Assembly (NCBI GenBank): GCA_035233585.1
Contig: CP141153.1
Span: 23,465,001-23,529,000, forward strand
Length of the DNA stretch: 64,000 nucleotides
Source of the DNA: Antiaris toxicaria
Taxonomy: Eukaryota; Streptophyta; Magnoliopsida; Rosales; Moraceae
Direction: 5' to 3'
Below the pieces are notes generated by a model. The model searched no databases. It saw nothing but the letters and a program-made list of their open reading frames with translations, and had not been told where the DNA came from. The position numbers and the translations under genes were made by a program. Position 1 is the first letter of the stretch; each line of letters begins with the position of its first letter. Positions 36,014-48,476 of this stretch are shown one piece after another.

Positions 36014-37199
36014 TGTGACGGCCCGCCCTGTTGTGGAGGCTCTACAGTGCTATTATAGTCAACTCTGTAGTTAACCGCAATAGTATGCAGGCCTCTAAGG
36101 TTGCCGGCAATCATGCTGAACTTGAAAACTGCTTGCTAATTTGCGGAATAGTTTTTTTTTTTCTTAATATCATGAACTGTTCGAGAATGTGATAAGGAAA
36201 TCATGTTAACAAAATAACATGCACATAGATCATGATTCCCCTATCACATAATCTTAACTTGAAAACTTGTTCTTTTTGAAATTACATGTCCTAAATTTCA
36301 AAATTGTACAACAAAATCCTAATGGTGACCACAATCCCTCGCCCAAATCTCTCTGGCATGTACATACCCTGTCCGTCGTCCACCGTATACTATTGGTGAA
36401 CAGGTCTCTTACCAGCAACATGTGAACAAACTGATGAGCCATGGGCTCAGTAAGTTCAAACATAAAAACATGAAACATGACATACTGTACTGCTGTGCTT
36501 ATGCATTGAACTGGACTCTGTAAAACATGCTTGTGGCTGAAAGATTAGTCTTATGACATTATCTGTTATTTTAGTTCTAGTTTTGGGCCCTTGATTGGTC
36601 GTACCGACATGTTAGCACAACTGGGAGTGGTACTTTAGTGTTGACCTCCTCAGTCTTAACTGGAGCTAAACATGAAAACCTCCCTCTAGGTCGAGAGGCT
36701 GATACGCCAATAACTTGTTTAATTACCATCTTACTGGAGTTCCAACTGGGTAGCATACTGATTGCCCCCACAGTCGGAACCTGTTACATGATTTACTGGG
36801 GTGTGAGTTATTATAAACACACTAAGGTGCCATATGCACGTACCTGTTTTCGTGTACCTAGTACTGTCTAACATGTGTACTGAAGCATGCAACTCTACAT
36901 GCATGACATGAACTGACATGAGACTGACATAAATATCGTGATAGACAATCAATGTCTAACTACACGCCACACAACATACATAACATCATAACATGATAAG
37001 ATTATCCACGTTGCAGTCAGGACAATGCTTGAACTTACAGAAAATCTGCGAGCGTAAGCCTCTACTGCTCTGAGATTGCTGTATCGGGGTCTCTGGCTTG
37101 GACTCCTATAAAAGAAATAGTCGCTGATTATTTCTAATATTCATCTTATACTGGAAATATGAGAAAATGCAAAATTTCTATTTCCAGACTCTTTTTTTT

Positions 37200-37590
37200 T
37201 TTACTCTTTGGCTTCGGACACACCCTCCTATACGGGCGTGTCTTTGGCCGTGTACTTCTCTGGACTTACGTGCCTAGCCGTATACTTCGTGAAACATGGC
37301 CGTGTATACTTAACGAGTGGATACACGGCCGTATACTCCTCTGGACTTACGTGCATGCTTACACGGTTACTTACACGGCCGTGTTTCTGACCGTGTTTTC
37401 CTACTGTCTAACATGGTCTGCTACACGCCCTTCCCTTGACTGTGTGCCCCTTGACACGGCCTGATACACGGTCGTGTTCTTGGCCGTATACCTCTCGGGT
37501 CTGAATTTTCTTGCAACACAGTCGTGCATGTGGGTATGTTCGGGGCCGTGTACTGAATACACCCTTGTACACGCCCGTGTTCATATCAGA
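37200..37590. repeat. CACGGCCGTGT word cluster in the G2 LTR
   Basis: About a dozen copies of ACACGGCCGTGT-like words (GGGCGTGTC, TGGCCGTGTAC, ACGGCCGTATAC, ACGCCCGTGTT) are irregularly spaced in about 390 bp. The word is nearly palindromic and GC-rich in an AT-rich LTR. Confidence 0.85.
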
Positions 37591-38089
37591 ATCAAGATTC
37601 TGGGTCTGAACTGCTCTGCTTGGGTTTTCTAAGGCTTTTATGGCTTTTGTTCTACTTCTTACACTTGAAATCGATCTCCATAAGATCATTTCAAGGTATC
37701 TACTACATTTCTACTATCACAAATCCATGGTTTCATAAACAAAATCTCACATTTTGCTTATGAACATATCTTGACTCAACTTTTGAAAATCTGCACTTTT
37801 GTGAAGAAAACTCACTAAACTTGATTTTCTAAACCATCAACTCATGGATTCGTGTTTTAAAACAACTAGATTCAAATCATGTTTCGATTTTAACCGAAAA
37901 TCTCAACATGATTCACTCACATTCTCTTTTTCCACTCGAAACCCTAGATTTTCCTCCCAAGAAAAACATGAGAAAACAAGGTTTTAACTTGCTTTAAATC
38001 TTGAGAGCTTCTTACTGCTGATCCTTGGCTAAATCTCGACCAATCTACTGCTGGAACAAGAGAAAAATCTGAACTTTCTTTAGATTTCC

Positions 38090-38162
38090 CTTTCTTCTCT
38101 CTTTCTTTCTCGGTTCCTCTCTTTCTCTTTTTCTTTCTCTTTCTTTCTCTTTCTTTCTCTCT
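38090..38162. repeat. CT-rich microsatellite (TCTTTC)n
   Basis: Imperfect CTCTTTCTTTCT units near the inner part of the G2 LTR. On the minus strand this is a GA-rich tract. Confidence 0.9.
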
Positions 38163-38948
38163 CTACCGGCTGCTTATTTTCAGCCCAAACGAAGTGAATT
38201 AATTCACTTGGCTACTGTGTAGTAGCTGCTCACGTGACCTCCACCCTTTCTCTTACTTTCTTTAATTTTCTCTAAGAAATTTGCAAGGGCTTGTTTGGCT
38301 AATCTTAGCCATTGATCAATGTGGCTTACTTGTGTGCCATTGATCTCTTAATATGTATTTTCCACATACATTTATATTAATTTTTAAAACATCTTAATTT
38401 GAATTAATGCTTAGCTTTTAAACTATATTCATTAATTCATTATCAAATTTTGATTCAAACTCAATTAATCAAAATTTTCCTCTACTTTGTATTCTGTAAC
38501 ATGTCTCACTGTAAATGTACATTTATTTATATATTTTGTACAAAATTTTCCGAGAGTATAAATTTCTCGGTTATCACATTCACCCCTCCTTATAAGATTT
38601 TCGTCCTTGAAAATTTAGAACAAGTTAGGGTATGAAAGTCTCATCTCATCTTCTCTTTCCCACGTAGCTTCTTCAATGTTGTGATTTCTCCATAATACCT
38701 TGACTAGTGGGATAGTCTTGTTTCTCAGTACCTTTTCTTCTCTAGTCAGTATCTGAACAGGCTGTTCTTCATAGGTCAAATCCTCTTGGATTTGGACTGG
38801 TTCATGTTGTAGCACATGAGACGGATCTGACATGTACTTTCTGAGCATGGAGACATGAAATACACTATGCACTGCTGACAGCTCAGGAGGTAATGCCAAC
38901 TTGTAGGCAACCTTCCCAATGCGTTTGATAATCTCATAAGGTCCAATG

Positions 38949-39937
38949 TGTAGGAAAATAAATCGGTAAAAACGTATCAGAGTGGCGCAGCGGAACAATA
39001 AAAATTTTTTAGATCGTTAAATATCTCATGATGCCATATACAATAAACCAACAACAATTAAAACTCATACCTCAAGGACGCCAATCTTGCAGGAGGAGAA
39101 TGACCGGATGCTTCAACCAACTAGCCTTCTCTACTATTCTCCAATTCCCGAATGACTGAGTGTGTGGGCACTCTGAACCTTGATCGGTATGCTAGCACTG
39201 CTAGTCTTCTTCCGACCACCCAGATCTCTAAAGAACTTTATTGTCACGATGAGCTGTGCAATAATAAGCCTGCTCACCTGAGAGTCTGTAGTCTGAGAGA
39301 ACTGGAGTGGCAGGACCTCTATTTATAGACCTGCATGAGGTGAATATCTGAATTTGAATTGGATTAGGAAAAGATATTTTCCCTTATCCAAACCCATAAA
39401 ATCCGAATTTTTACAAGGGAGAATCTCCACTAAAAATTCGGTTTTCTTAAGATAGATCCAATCCAAATCTCAACAAGATTTTAACTAAAATTTTATCTCC
39501 CTTTTTCAACCCAAAAAAATCCGAAAATTTCAAGGTGTATCTTCCCTAAAGATTTCGGCCATTATGGATAAGGGAGAATCAAAAATTCCACTAGGATTTT
39601 CAAGCTTGAATCTCATCTCAACCTTATCCAAAATAACCGAATTTCCTAGGAAAGATACTCCCTAATTTCGGCCACTTTTCAGTGAAGGAGAGAATCCAAA
39701 TTCAACTAGGATTGAAGCTTGAATTTACCCTTGAATCTCATCCACAAAAAATCTGAAATTTCCTTGAGGATTATCCTCAAAATTTCGTCCCTTATTTGTT
39801 GGGATTTGGATTCAAAATTCAAGTAGGATTCTAACAAGATTATCCTCTCCAAATCCAACTCAAATTCGAATTTCAAACCTTGTGGATTTTCCACAACAAA
39901 TTCGAATCCTACTTGGACTGTGATTCAAAATTTGAAT

Positions 39938-39972
<35 letters not shown>

Positions 39973-39993
39973 CAAATTTCAAATTTCAAATTT

Positions 39994-40058
<65 letters not shown>

Positions 40059-41416
40059 AAAATTCAAATTTCAAATTTCAAAATTCAAATTTCAAATTTC
40101 AAAATTCAAATTTCAAATTCCACAAAACGGTTGTATTTGATATTCTTGTTCTCATGGATAATTTTCTACAACTCCAATCCAATCTCAAATAAAATCATGG
40201 CAACTTTATTTGGAGTTCGAATAATTGTGTACTCTATTATCCAAAACAAAATCTGAATCCAACCGGAGAGAATCTTGTCTACCATCCTAATCCTGTGTCA
40301 TCACCATCCATGCATAATAAACTAGCCAATAGCATACACAAATCAATTTGCCAAACGTTAAGGAATTATGTGGAGCTAGTAGAGGGACTGATTGGACATA
40401 TATAATCGGGCTCCCGTGATTCCATATGATCATCATTCTGTACCGAACAACTCAATCATATGATCACTAATTTCAGAGTCACACCACTATAAACCTGAAA
40501 CTGAACTCCCAATTATATACCGTATTACGTAAGCCTGTGACGAGCTACCATCCAATGACCTTGTCATATATGCAAAACCCTCATATGATATCCATGATCA
40601 ACCTTAGGTCAAAGTCTGTTTAATCCTACTAATCAGGCTATCTTAAAGTTCCATTATACTACCGAATTAAGAAAATGATTATTCACCATATGTGAATAAG
40701 AAGTCATCCGCCCAGCAGACGACCCAAGGCCTTGTCCATTTTCACATTCAGTATAATGCCTTTAAGAGGATACCTTTAACTCCTCAGAGCTATGATTCCG
40801 ATATCTGCAAACAAACCCTTCATCGTATACAAGTCATGCACCCAACGAACCGGTCTATAAGCTTACTACCTCTGAGACGCTTTAGCCATTGGAACATCAA
40901 AGTACACAAGTCATATACATGAAGTAGTTCATTTACTCAGGATTAAGGTTATTGCACAATGAACGTCAAAAGCAGATTGATCCACTCATAGCGGACTACG
41001 TAGATCAATCACGCTTTAGTCCCGGTCTAATATGTCACCACCAAGCAACATATCCATGTCTCTACTTGGGAGTCCAGCTCCAGACAGTCAAGACAGACCG
41101 TCCCCTCCAAGGCTTTAGACAACATAATAGTCTTAACATGAGTTAGATGCTCGGTCTAACCCCATAGACTACAGACCATAGTTTAGACTGCTAACTTTAG
41201 AACATTGTCTTCTCGCATACAAAAGACCATTGCATGCAACGTTCTAACAGTTTTAACACAAGTAGTCAGTGAGCCATATTTGCTTACATTTACTTTAACA
41301 TATAAATAAGACGAGGACAGATAGCAATGTAATGAATAACCTCTATGTATAATTTTATTATCCAGTTCAAAATGAATACATCAAAATGTCTCTAATACTT
41401 AGGGCATTTCCTAACA
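38949..41416 (-). repeat. copia-1 3' LTR (2468 bp)
   Basis: Plus strand starts TGTAGGAAAATAAATCGG and ends GGGCATTTCCTAACA; on the minus strand TGTTAGGAAATGCCC...CCTACA. It contains the low-complexity tract at 39926-40125. Open frames inside (39706-39894, 39880-40192, 40692-40922) recur in the other LTR copies because the DNA is repeated; I see no protein family. Confidence 0.93.
39926..40125. repeat. (AAATTTC/AAATTC)n tract in the 3' LTR
   Basis: About 200 bp built only from alternating AAATTTC and AAATTC words. The same tract occurs at 48363-48545 in the 5' LTR and 51115-51260 in the solo LTR, with different lengths, so it expands and contracts. Translated it gives meaningless F/K/Q/N/S repeats. 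Confidence 0.95.
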
Positions 41417-41430
41417 ATCTCCCACTTGCC
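41417..41430 (-). other. copia-1 polypurine tract
   Basis: On the minus strand GGGCAAGTGGGAGAT lies between the gag-pol stop (41431) and the TGTTAGG start of the 3' LTR. It is the expected plus-strand primer for copia reverse transcription. Confidence 0.85.
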
Positions 41431-44400
41431 CTAAGCCAGCAGATGTGCCATGTTACGCATCCCCATCGCCTCTACATGCCTCTCAAAGCTTCTAGCTACC
41501 AAAGTCTTAGTAAAGGGATCGGCAATGTTGTCCTCGAACGCGATCTTACATACATCCACTTGTCCTGTCTCCACATGCCCTCTAATAATGTGATACCTCC
41601 GATCTATGTGCTTGGTCCTCTTGTGGTGCCGAGATTCCCTTGTGTTGGCAATAGCCCCTGTATTATCACAGTAAAGTGTGATAGGCTTGTCAACACCCGG
41701 AATGACCTCAAGGTCTCTAAAGAGCTTGCGGAGCCAAACCGCTTCTTTAGATGCCTCAGCCGCAGCCACATACTCAGCCTCCATAGTAGAGTCAGCTGTG
41801 CAGCCCTGCTTCACGCTCCTCCACACAATGGCACCTCCTCCGAGTAAAAACACTGATCCAGATGTCGATTTCCCCGAATCCTTACAAGTCTGGAAGTCTG
41901 AGTCCGTGTATCCTACAGGTGTTAGGTCCCCTCCAGAATACACTAGCATATAATCCCTCGTTCTCTTAAGATACTTGAGTATATGCTTTACTACTTGCCA
42001 GTGCTTGGTTCCAGGATTCGCTTGATATCGACTCACCATACTTACTGCAAAACATATGTCCGGGTGAGTGCAAAGCATAGCGTACATAAGGCTACCCACA
42101 GTGGATGCATAAGGGACCTTACTCATACGCTCTCTTTCTTCCGATGTCTTGGGACAGTCATCCAATGAAAGAGTTAGACCGGCAATAGAAGGTTGTGAGC
42201 CTTTCTTTGCCTCTAGCATTGCATATTTGTCAATTATTTTATCTATGTATGAAGCTTGGGATAATGCTATCATTTTGTTCTTTCGATCTCTGAAGAGACG
42301 AATGCCTAGAACATAATTAGCTTCTCCCAAGTCCTTCATGTCAAACTGTTGGTGTAACCAAAGGTTGACCGATGATAAGTTCCCTACATCATTCCCAATG
42401 AGTAGTATATCATCGACATAGAGTATCAGAAAAACCACTTTTCCATCCTTAATACGTTTATAAACACAAGGTTCATCAACGTTCTGCTCAAAACCAAATG
42501 TCTTAATCACTTGATCAAACCTCTGGTTCCATGAGCGGGATGCTTGCTTTAATCCATAAATGGATCTAAGCAACTTGCAGACTTTCCTATCTTGGCCTTT
42601 TGCTACGAACCCTTCGGGCTGTATCATATAGATATACTCTTCAAGATGGCCATTCAAGAATGCCGTCTTGACATCCATTTGCCAGATCTCGTAATCGAGA
42701 GCCGCAGCAATGGCAGAAGAATACGAATAGACTTCAGCATAGCAATAGGCGAAAAGGTTTCCTCGTAATCGATTCCAGCCTTTTGCTTGTATCCCTTTGC
42801 AACCAGTCTAGCTTTGAAAGTTTCCACTCTCCCTTCCGCATCCTTCTTTCTTTTGTAGACCCATTTGCATCCAATGGGTTTTATCCCATCCGGCAAATCT
42901 ACAAGTTCCCAAACAGAGTTGGATTTCATAGAATCCATCTCATTGTTCATAGCCTGTTTCCAAGATCTAGAATCAACATCCTTTATAGCTTCATCATATG
43001 TGACCGGATCTTCCTCATGCTCATGAGCCTCGGCCTGGTATACCTCAGCATCATACATAAAGAAATTAGGTTTCTTAGAAACCCTCCCACTACGACGAGG
43101 CACCCTAAATTATTGATCGTCTGCTGGTCTTTCACTGGAACTTGGACTTGCGTCCAAGACCGAAATCTGTGGAGCAGTTCTTTCACCCGATAACTCCTCT
43201 AGTACTACTTTGCTTCGAGGTTTAAAGTCATTCATGTGACTTTCCTCCAAGAATGTCGCATGGGTTGAGACAATGACTTTTTGTTCCTTCGGGTTATAGA
43301 ACAGACCTCCTTTAGTTCCTTTTGGATACCCTACAAACATGCATAATTCTGATCTTGGTTCCAACTTCTTCGCATCCCCATCCAGTACATGTGCCGGGCA
43401 GCCCCATATTCTCATATGTCCAAGGGAGGGCTTCCTGCCACGCCACAATTCATACGGAGTTCTAGGAATTGATTTGCTCGGAACCTGGTTCAGAATATAG
43501 CACGCCGTTTGTAAAGCATATCCCCAAAATGATAATGGCTGCGTTGAGTAACTCATCATGGACCGTACCATATCCAATAAGGTCCTGTTTCTCCTTTCGG
43601 CTACACCATTCTGTTGTGGAGTACCAGGTGCAGTCAATTGGGATAATATCCCGTTCTCTACAAGATGTCCTAGAAATTCATCGGAGAGGTATTCGCCACC
43701 TCGATCAAATCGAAGTGTCTTTATGGATTTATCCAATTGCTTTTCCACTTCCGCACGATACTCTTTAAACTTATCAAAGGTTTCGCTCTTGCGGTGCATC
43801 GGATACACATATCCATACCTCGAGTAATCATCTATGAAAGAGACATAATACTCAAACCCTCCTCGTGCTGTGACGTTCATGGGGCCACATATGTCAGTGT
43901 GCACAATTTCTAAGAGCTCCTTAGCCCTTGTACCCTTAGCTCCAAATGACCTCTTAGTCATCTTACCCTCTAGACAAGACTCACATTGGGGAAGTCGTAC
44001 CTCCTCCAGAGATTCCAGAGGACCGTCTTTCACCAATCTTTGAATCATATCCTGATTAATATGACCAAGTCTTAAATGCCAAAGATACGCCTTGTTAGAG
44101 TGAGAAACTTTCAACCTTTTAGAGTTATCAATTAATTCAGTGTCAAGCAGTGAGTACATCTTTGGTCTGATCAAATATAGGTTTCCATCCATCCATCCAG
44201 AACAGATAAAAGACTTATTTCTACGAATATCAACTCTTTTACTAAAAGAAACTGAATAAGAATCCTTTATTAAACAAGCTACCGATATAAGGTTCCTCCT
44301 AAAATTAGGAACATAAAAACAGTCTTTCAATAAAATAAACCTAAATTGATCAAAATAAAGATGAACGTCTCCCACTGCCTCAGCCACCACAAAGCTACCA

Positions 44401-45404
44401 TCTCCAGTCCGCAACGAGAGGCTCCTATTATGTAGACTTCTCGTTTCCACGAACCCCTGCATAGAAACACAAACATGATTAGTGGCGCCCGAATCAATGA
44501 CCCAAGTGTCTTTCGATTCTTCCACCAAACACGTTTCCAAGTAATGAAGTTCCTTACCTTCCTTGCCCTTGGAGGCTAGGAATTCCCGGCAAGCCTTTTT
44601 GAAGTGACCTACCTTCCCACAATGGAAGCATTTGGACTTTTTAGGGTCATTTGGCTTCTTGTTCTTCTTCTTCTTCTTCCCGTCCGAGACAGGAGGATTA
44701 GAAGAACTGGAAGCCACTTGCTTTTTATTTGGCCTCTTCCTCTTCCGTGAGGGATTGGAAGATTCCGCCAAATTGGCCTCTCCTTTAGGTCGGACCACAT
44801 CCTCATCCCTGATCATCCGCTCATAAGCTTGTAGTTGCTTCATGAGCTCGGTTAGTCCTAACTCCTTTGTCGCCAGATTGTATGCGGCCTTAAACCCCAC
44901 AAAATCTTTAGACAGAGTCTTGAACACCATCTCGATCTGGGTGTTGTAGTCCAACTCAGCACCATTCTCGGCAGCCTCAGCGAAGAATCCCATTAGAGTG
45001 ATCATATGGTCCTTCACCGGAGCACCCGCCTTTTGCTTGGAGTTCATAATGCTGGTGATTGCAGACTGTCGAGCCAATTTTTCTTGGCCTCCGAACATGT
45101 CCTCCAGATTTTCCATGATCTCCCCAGCAACTTGATAAGTCTCATGCTGCTTTTGTAAAGCACTCGTCATGCTAGCAAGGATGTAGCATCGAGCTATCTC
45201 ATTGGATTCTCTCCAACGATTATAGGCAACCGGGACCTCCTCAAGTGGTGTGTCAGGTTTGGGCCCAGGTGGGCATGGTTCGTCCAGTACGAACTTGTGT
45301 CTCTCGCAGCTGAGAACTATTAACAGATTTCTTTTCCAATCTTTATAATTGTCGCCATTCAACTTATTTTCAGTAAGTATCGAAATGAGGGGTGTCGGTG
45401 ACAT
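41431..45404 (-). pseudogene. copia-1 gag-pol, one stop and one frameshift
   Basis: The start is set at 45404 (MSPTPLISILTENKLNGDNY), where the copia gag family begins; an upstream ATG at 45611 adds non-homologous leader codons. Order: gag, CCHC knuckle (CFHCGKVGHFKKAC) near 44630, protease (TWVIDSGATNHVC) near 44490, GAG-pre-integrase (LWHLRLGHINQDM), integrase core (TDICGPMNVTARGG, SFIDDYSRYGY), RT (ARLVAKGYKQKAGIDYEETF, then YVDDILLIGND near 42410), and RNase H (YTDSDFQTCKDSGKSTSG, STMEAEYVAAAEA). It ends at TAG 41431-41433. A TAA at 43110-43112 interrupts between integrase and RT, in frame. A one-base loss near 42710 breaks the frame inside RT. All domains are otherwise well kept, consistent with recent activity of the family. 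Confidence 0.94.
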
Positions 45405-47370
45405 TTTGAACTGAAATAAAATTATACTAGACATCATTACAAAGCCCAAGCAAATATACAGATAATTTAGCAAATAAAAACATACAAGTATGTTCCTACA
45501 TGAAACTTGAAAAAACATGTAGCATTGCAACGGCAATTCTCCGCACCTATTGCCCCAAGCCACCGAGGGGTGGTCATGAGAACAAATAGCCGGAACATGG
45601 ACCCCGTCCAATTAATATACGTTACCTTAAATCCTCCAAGGTTAAGACATATATTAATAACCGCTTATTTGACCACCAGTTTAGTTAACAGAGCTTCTAG
45701 GGAAGGTTAATAACTAAACGAGTCTTGAGTGTATAACCATTGTTTACGTAGCCCGATCCACGTCCTACCAAGCCACCGAGGGGTGGTCATGAATAGGATC
45801 GCACCCTAACACGTTTTCCACATAGGAGATCCAATCTAGTATACCGGCGGCGGTAAACACCTACCGAGGGGTGTGGTCAGGGCAGAACTGACGCGAGGCG
45901 TTACCATGCTTTCACATATGGATCAACAATGGAGGCCGTGGGTTTTGTTTGAAACCCTCTCCCACTCAATATTTTGAAAAACATGCAAGTTTTGACAAAT
46001 TATGTATGATCAATATAGTATGAGTGGCACTCACCTATCCTATATGACATGTTATCAAATATGCATACAAAACATCCATCAATACATATTTATACATCCA
46101 TGACATATCACAGGAAAAATAATTGACAGAATAACCAAGCTATGGTTCTATCCTAGAACAAAGAAAATAAAGTTTACAAAATTCCATCCAAAGCATTCTT
46201 TGGGTCTTGAATTTTGTTCCGTCTTCTTGTATCCATCTTTATGTAGCCTCTCCATTTATTTCTCATCCCAATAATTATTTAAAATTTAAATCTCCAAAAA
46301 TCTAAATTTCAAATTCAAATTCCAAATTGGAATTTCAAATTTAAATTTCAAATTTAAATTTTAAACAATTTTAAACATCATGTGTAATAATATGTAATTT
46401 CAAAAATTTCAAATTTTAATTACATATTTTTAAACATGATTTAAAATTAAATCTCAAATTTAAAAATCAAAATTTTCTGATTTTTGGACCGTCGGACCGC
46501 CGCCCCCGTGGGTGGCGGCCGCTGTGGGCAGCCACCAGCCCCGGAGGGGCTGGCAGCCCACGGCCGCCCTCCTGTGCAGCCCTGCCGGGCTGCAGGCCAA
46601 GCCTGCAGTGCCAGGCTGCACACCCAGGCTGGGCGCAGCAGCCGGCAGGCTGTAGGCAGCGCCTGCAGCCAGAGGCTACACGCCCAGGCTGCGGCCAGCC
46701 TTGGGCAGGCCACGGCCACCCCTGGCTGCAGGCAGAGCCTGCGGCCGTGGGTGGTGTGGGCCTGCACAGGGGCTGCCGCAGCCCCATCCTGCCCGAGGGC
46801 AGGGGCTGCAGCCCCACCAAGGTTTGTCGGCCTATCCCGAGGGGTCGTGTCTCGATTTTCGTGTTATATTCCAATTTACCTATTAGGATCTCCAAAAATT
46901 AATTTGAATCCCAATTAAATTGAAATTTTCCACACAATCAAAATTTCAATCTTTAAATTAAATTTAACTTTTGGGAAAAATAAATTACGGTCTTCAATCT
47001 TCAATCTCCTCCAAGAATAATTACATAAAAAAATCCTAAACCGTTTTCGGTGTACAAAAATTCTAACCATAAAAATTCTAAGAGACAAGAATTAAAATCC
47101 ATGGGAAAATTACAGTGTTAATAAACTGCTCCCATGGTTACATAAAAAATCCTAGATACAATTTTTCTAAATTCTAAGGAATCATAACCGGTATAAACAA
47201 GCATGCTTATAATAATTCAAAAAAAAAATTAAAATAACCACATACTTTATACATAATCCATGATAACAACATAAAGGAACCCTAGAATGCCACTCTCTAA
47301 ATATCAAATCCATACATAAATAAAAAGACTAAGTAATTGTCTAATTTATGTACATGGCATAGTCATGAGA
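45405..47370 (-). other. copia-1 untranslated leader (~1.97 kb)
   Basis: The long non-coding interval between PBS and gag holds three copies of a CCACCGAGGGGTGGTCATGA-like word (near 45558, 45773 and 45861), an AAATTTC-rich stretch (46290-46470) and a sharply GC-rich block (46486-46858). Frames in it lack any recognisable domain. Leaders of plant copia elements are expected to hold packaging and dimerisation signals; which part does so here is unknown. Confidence 0.8.
46486..46858. repeat. GC-rich block in the copia-1 leader
   Basis: About 370 bp made of GC-rich, partly self-complementary words (GGCTGCAGGC, GCCTGCAG, CAGGCTG, GCCGGCAGG), surrounded by AT-rich DNA. Open frames on both strands (46467-46895 minus and 46484-46918 plus) reflect lack of AT-rich stop codons, not a known protein. 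Confidence 0.9.
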
Positions 47371-47384
47371 TGTCTCTGATACCA
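47371..47384 (-). other. copia-1 primer binding site
   Basis: On the minus strand the 5' LTR end CCTACA is followed by AT and TGGTATCAGAGAC, complementary to the 3' end of initiator tRNA-Met, as in most plant copia elements. Confidence 0.92.
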
Positions 47385-47386
47385 AT

Positions 47387-48418
47387 TGTAGGAAAATAAA
47401 TCGGTAAAAATATATCAGAGTGGCGCAGCGGAACAATAAAAATTTTTTAGTTCGTTAAATATCTCATGATGCCATATACAATAAACCAACAACAATTAAA
47501 ACTCATACCTCAAGGACGCCAATCTTGCAGGAGGAGAATGACCAGAGGCTTCAACCAACTAGCCTTTTCTACTATTCTCCAATTCCCGAATGGCTGAGTG
47601 TGTGGGCACTCTGAACCTCGATCAGTATGCTAGCACTGCTAGTCTTCTTCCGACCACCCAGTTCTCTAAAGAACTTTATTGTCACGATGAGCTATGCAAC
47701 AATAAGCCTGCTCACCTGAGAGTCTGTGGTCTGAGAGAACTGGAGTGGCAGGACCTCTATTTATAGACCTGCATGAGGTGAATCTCTGAATTTGAATTGG
47801 ATTAGGAAAAGATATTTTCCCTTATCCAAACCCATAAAATCTGAATTTTTCCAAGGGAGAATCTCCACTAAAAATTCGGTTTTCTTAGGATAGATCCAAT
47901 CCAAATCTCAACAAGATTTTAACTAGAATTTTATCTCCCTTTTTCAACCCAAAAAAATCCAAAAATTTCAAGGTGTATCTTCCCTAAAGATTTCGGCCAT
48001 TATGGATAAGGGAGAATCAAAAATTCCACTAGGATTTTCAAGCTTGAATCTCATCTCAACCTTATCCAAAATAACCGAATTTCTTAGGAAAGATACTCCC
48101 TAATTTCGGCCACTTTTCAGGGAAGGAGAGAATCCAAATTCAACTAGGATTGAAGCTTGAATTTACCCTTGAATCTCATCCACAAAAAATCCGAAATTTC
48201 CTTGAGGATTATCCTCAAAATTTCGTCCCTTATTTGTTGGGATTTGGATTCAAAATTCAAGTAGGATTCTAACAGGATTATCCTCTCCAAATCCAACTCA
48301 AATTCGAATTTCAAACCTTGTGGATTTTCCACAACAAATTCGAATCCTACTTGGACTGTGATTCAAAATTTGAATTTCAAATTTCAAATTCAAATTTCAA
48401 ATTTCAAATTTCAAATTT

Positions 48419-48476
<58 letters not shown>

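Larger units (their letters stand above)
36014..38578 (-). repeat. G2 3' LTR (2565 bp)
   Basis: Plus strand begins TGTGACGGCCCGCCC and ends CGGTTATCACA. The adjacent TTCACCCCTCCTTA (minus strand TAAGGAGGGGTGAA) is the polypurine tract. Ends and PPT resemble G1, but the LTR bodies are clearly different families. It includes CGGCCGTGT words (37200-37590) and a CT-rich microsatellite (38090-38162). Confidence 0.85.

Noticed and set aside
31140..37590. Regularly repeated GC-rich palindromes that look array-like
   Set aside because: Not a CRISPR array: the window is a plant nuclear sequence, the spacers are not of uniform length and the words lie inside LTRs.
39880..40192. 86- and 90-codon frames of FKFQI/SNSNF repeats (also at 48318-48617 and 51109-51330)
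   Set aside because: Direct translation of the AAATTTC low-complexity tract in the LTRs; protein-like only because the DNA repeat lacks stops.
41386..41847. 153-codon plus-strand frame and other plus-strand frames across 41.4-45.7 kb
   Set aside because: Antisense shadows of the copia-1 gag-pol gene, which has clear domains on the minus strand.
46467..46918. Overlapping Ala/Pro/Gly-rich frames of ~140 codons on both strands
   Set aside because: Produced by the GC-rich leader block, where stop codons are rare; no family resemblance and both strands are equally open.
47371..47384. tRNA-like match near 47371-47384 and 19516-19531
   Set aside because: These are short primer binding sites complementary to a tRNA 3' end, not tRNA genes; no cloverleaf surrounds them.
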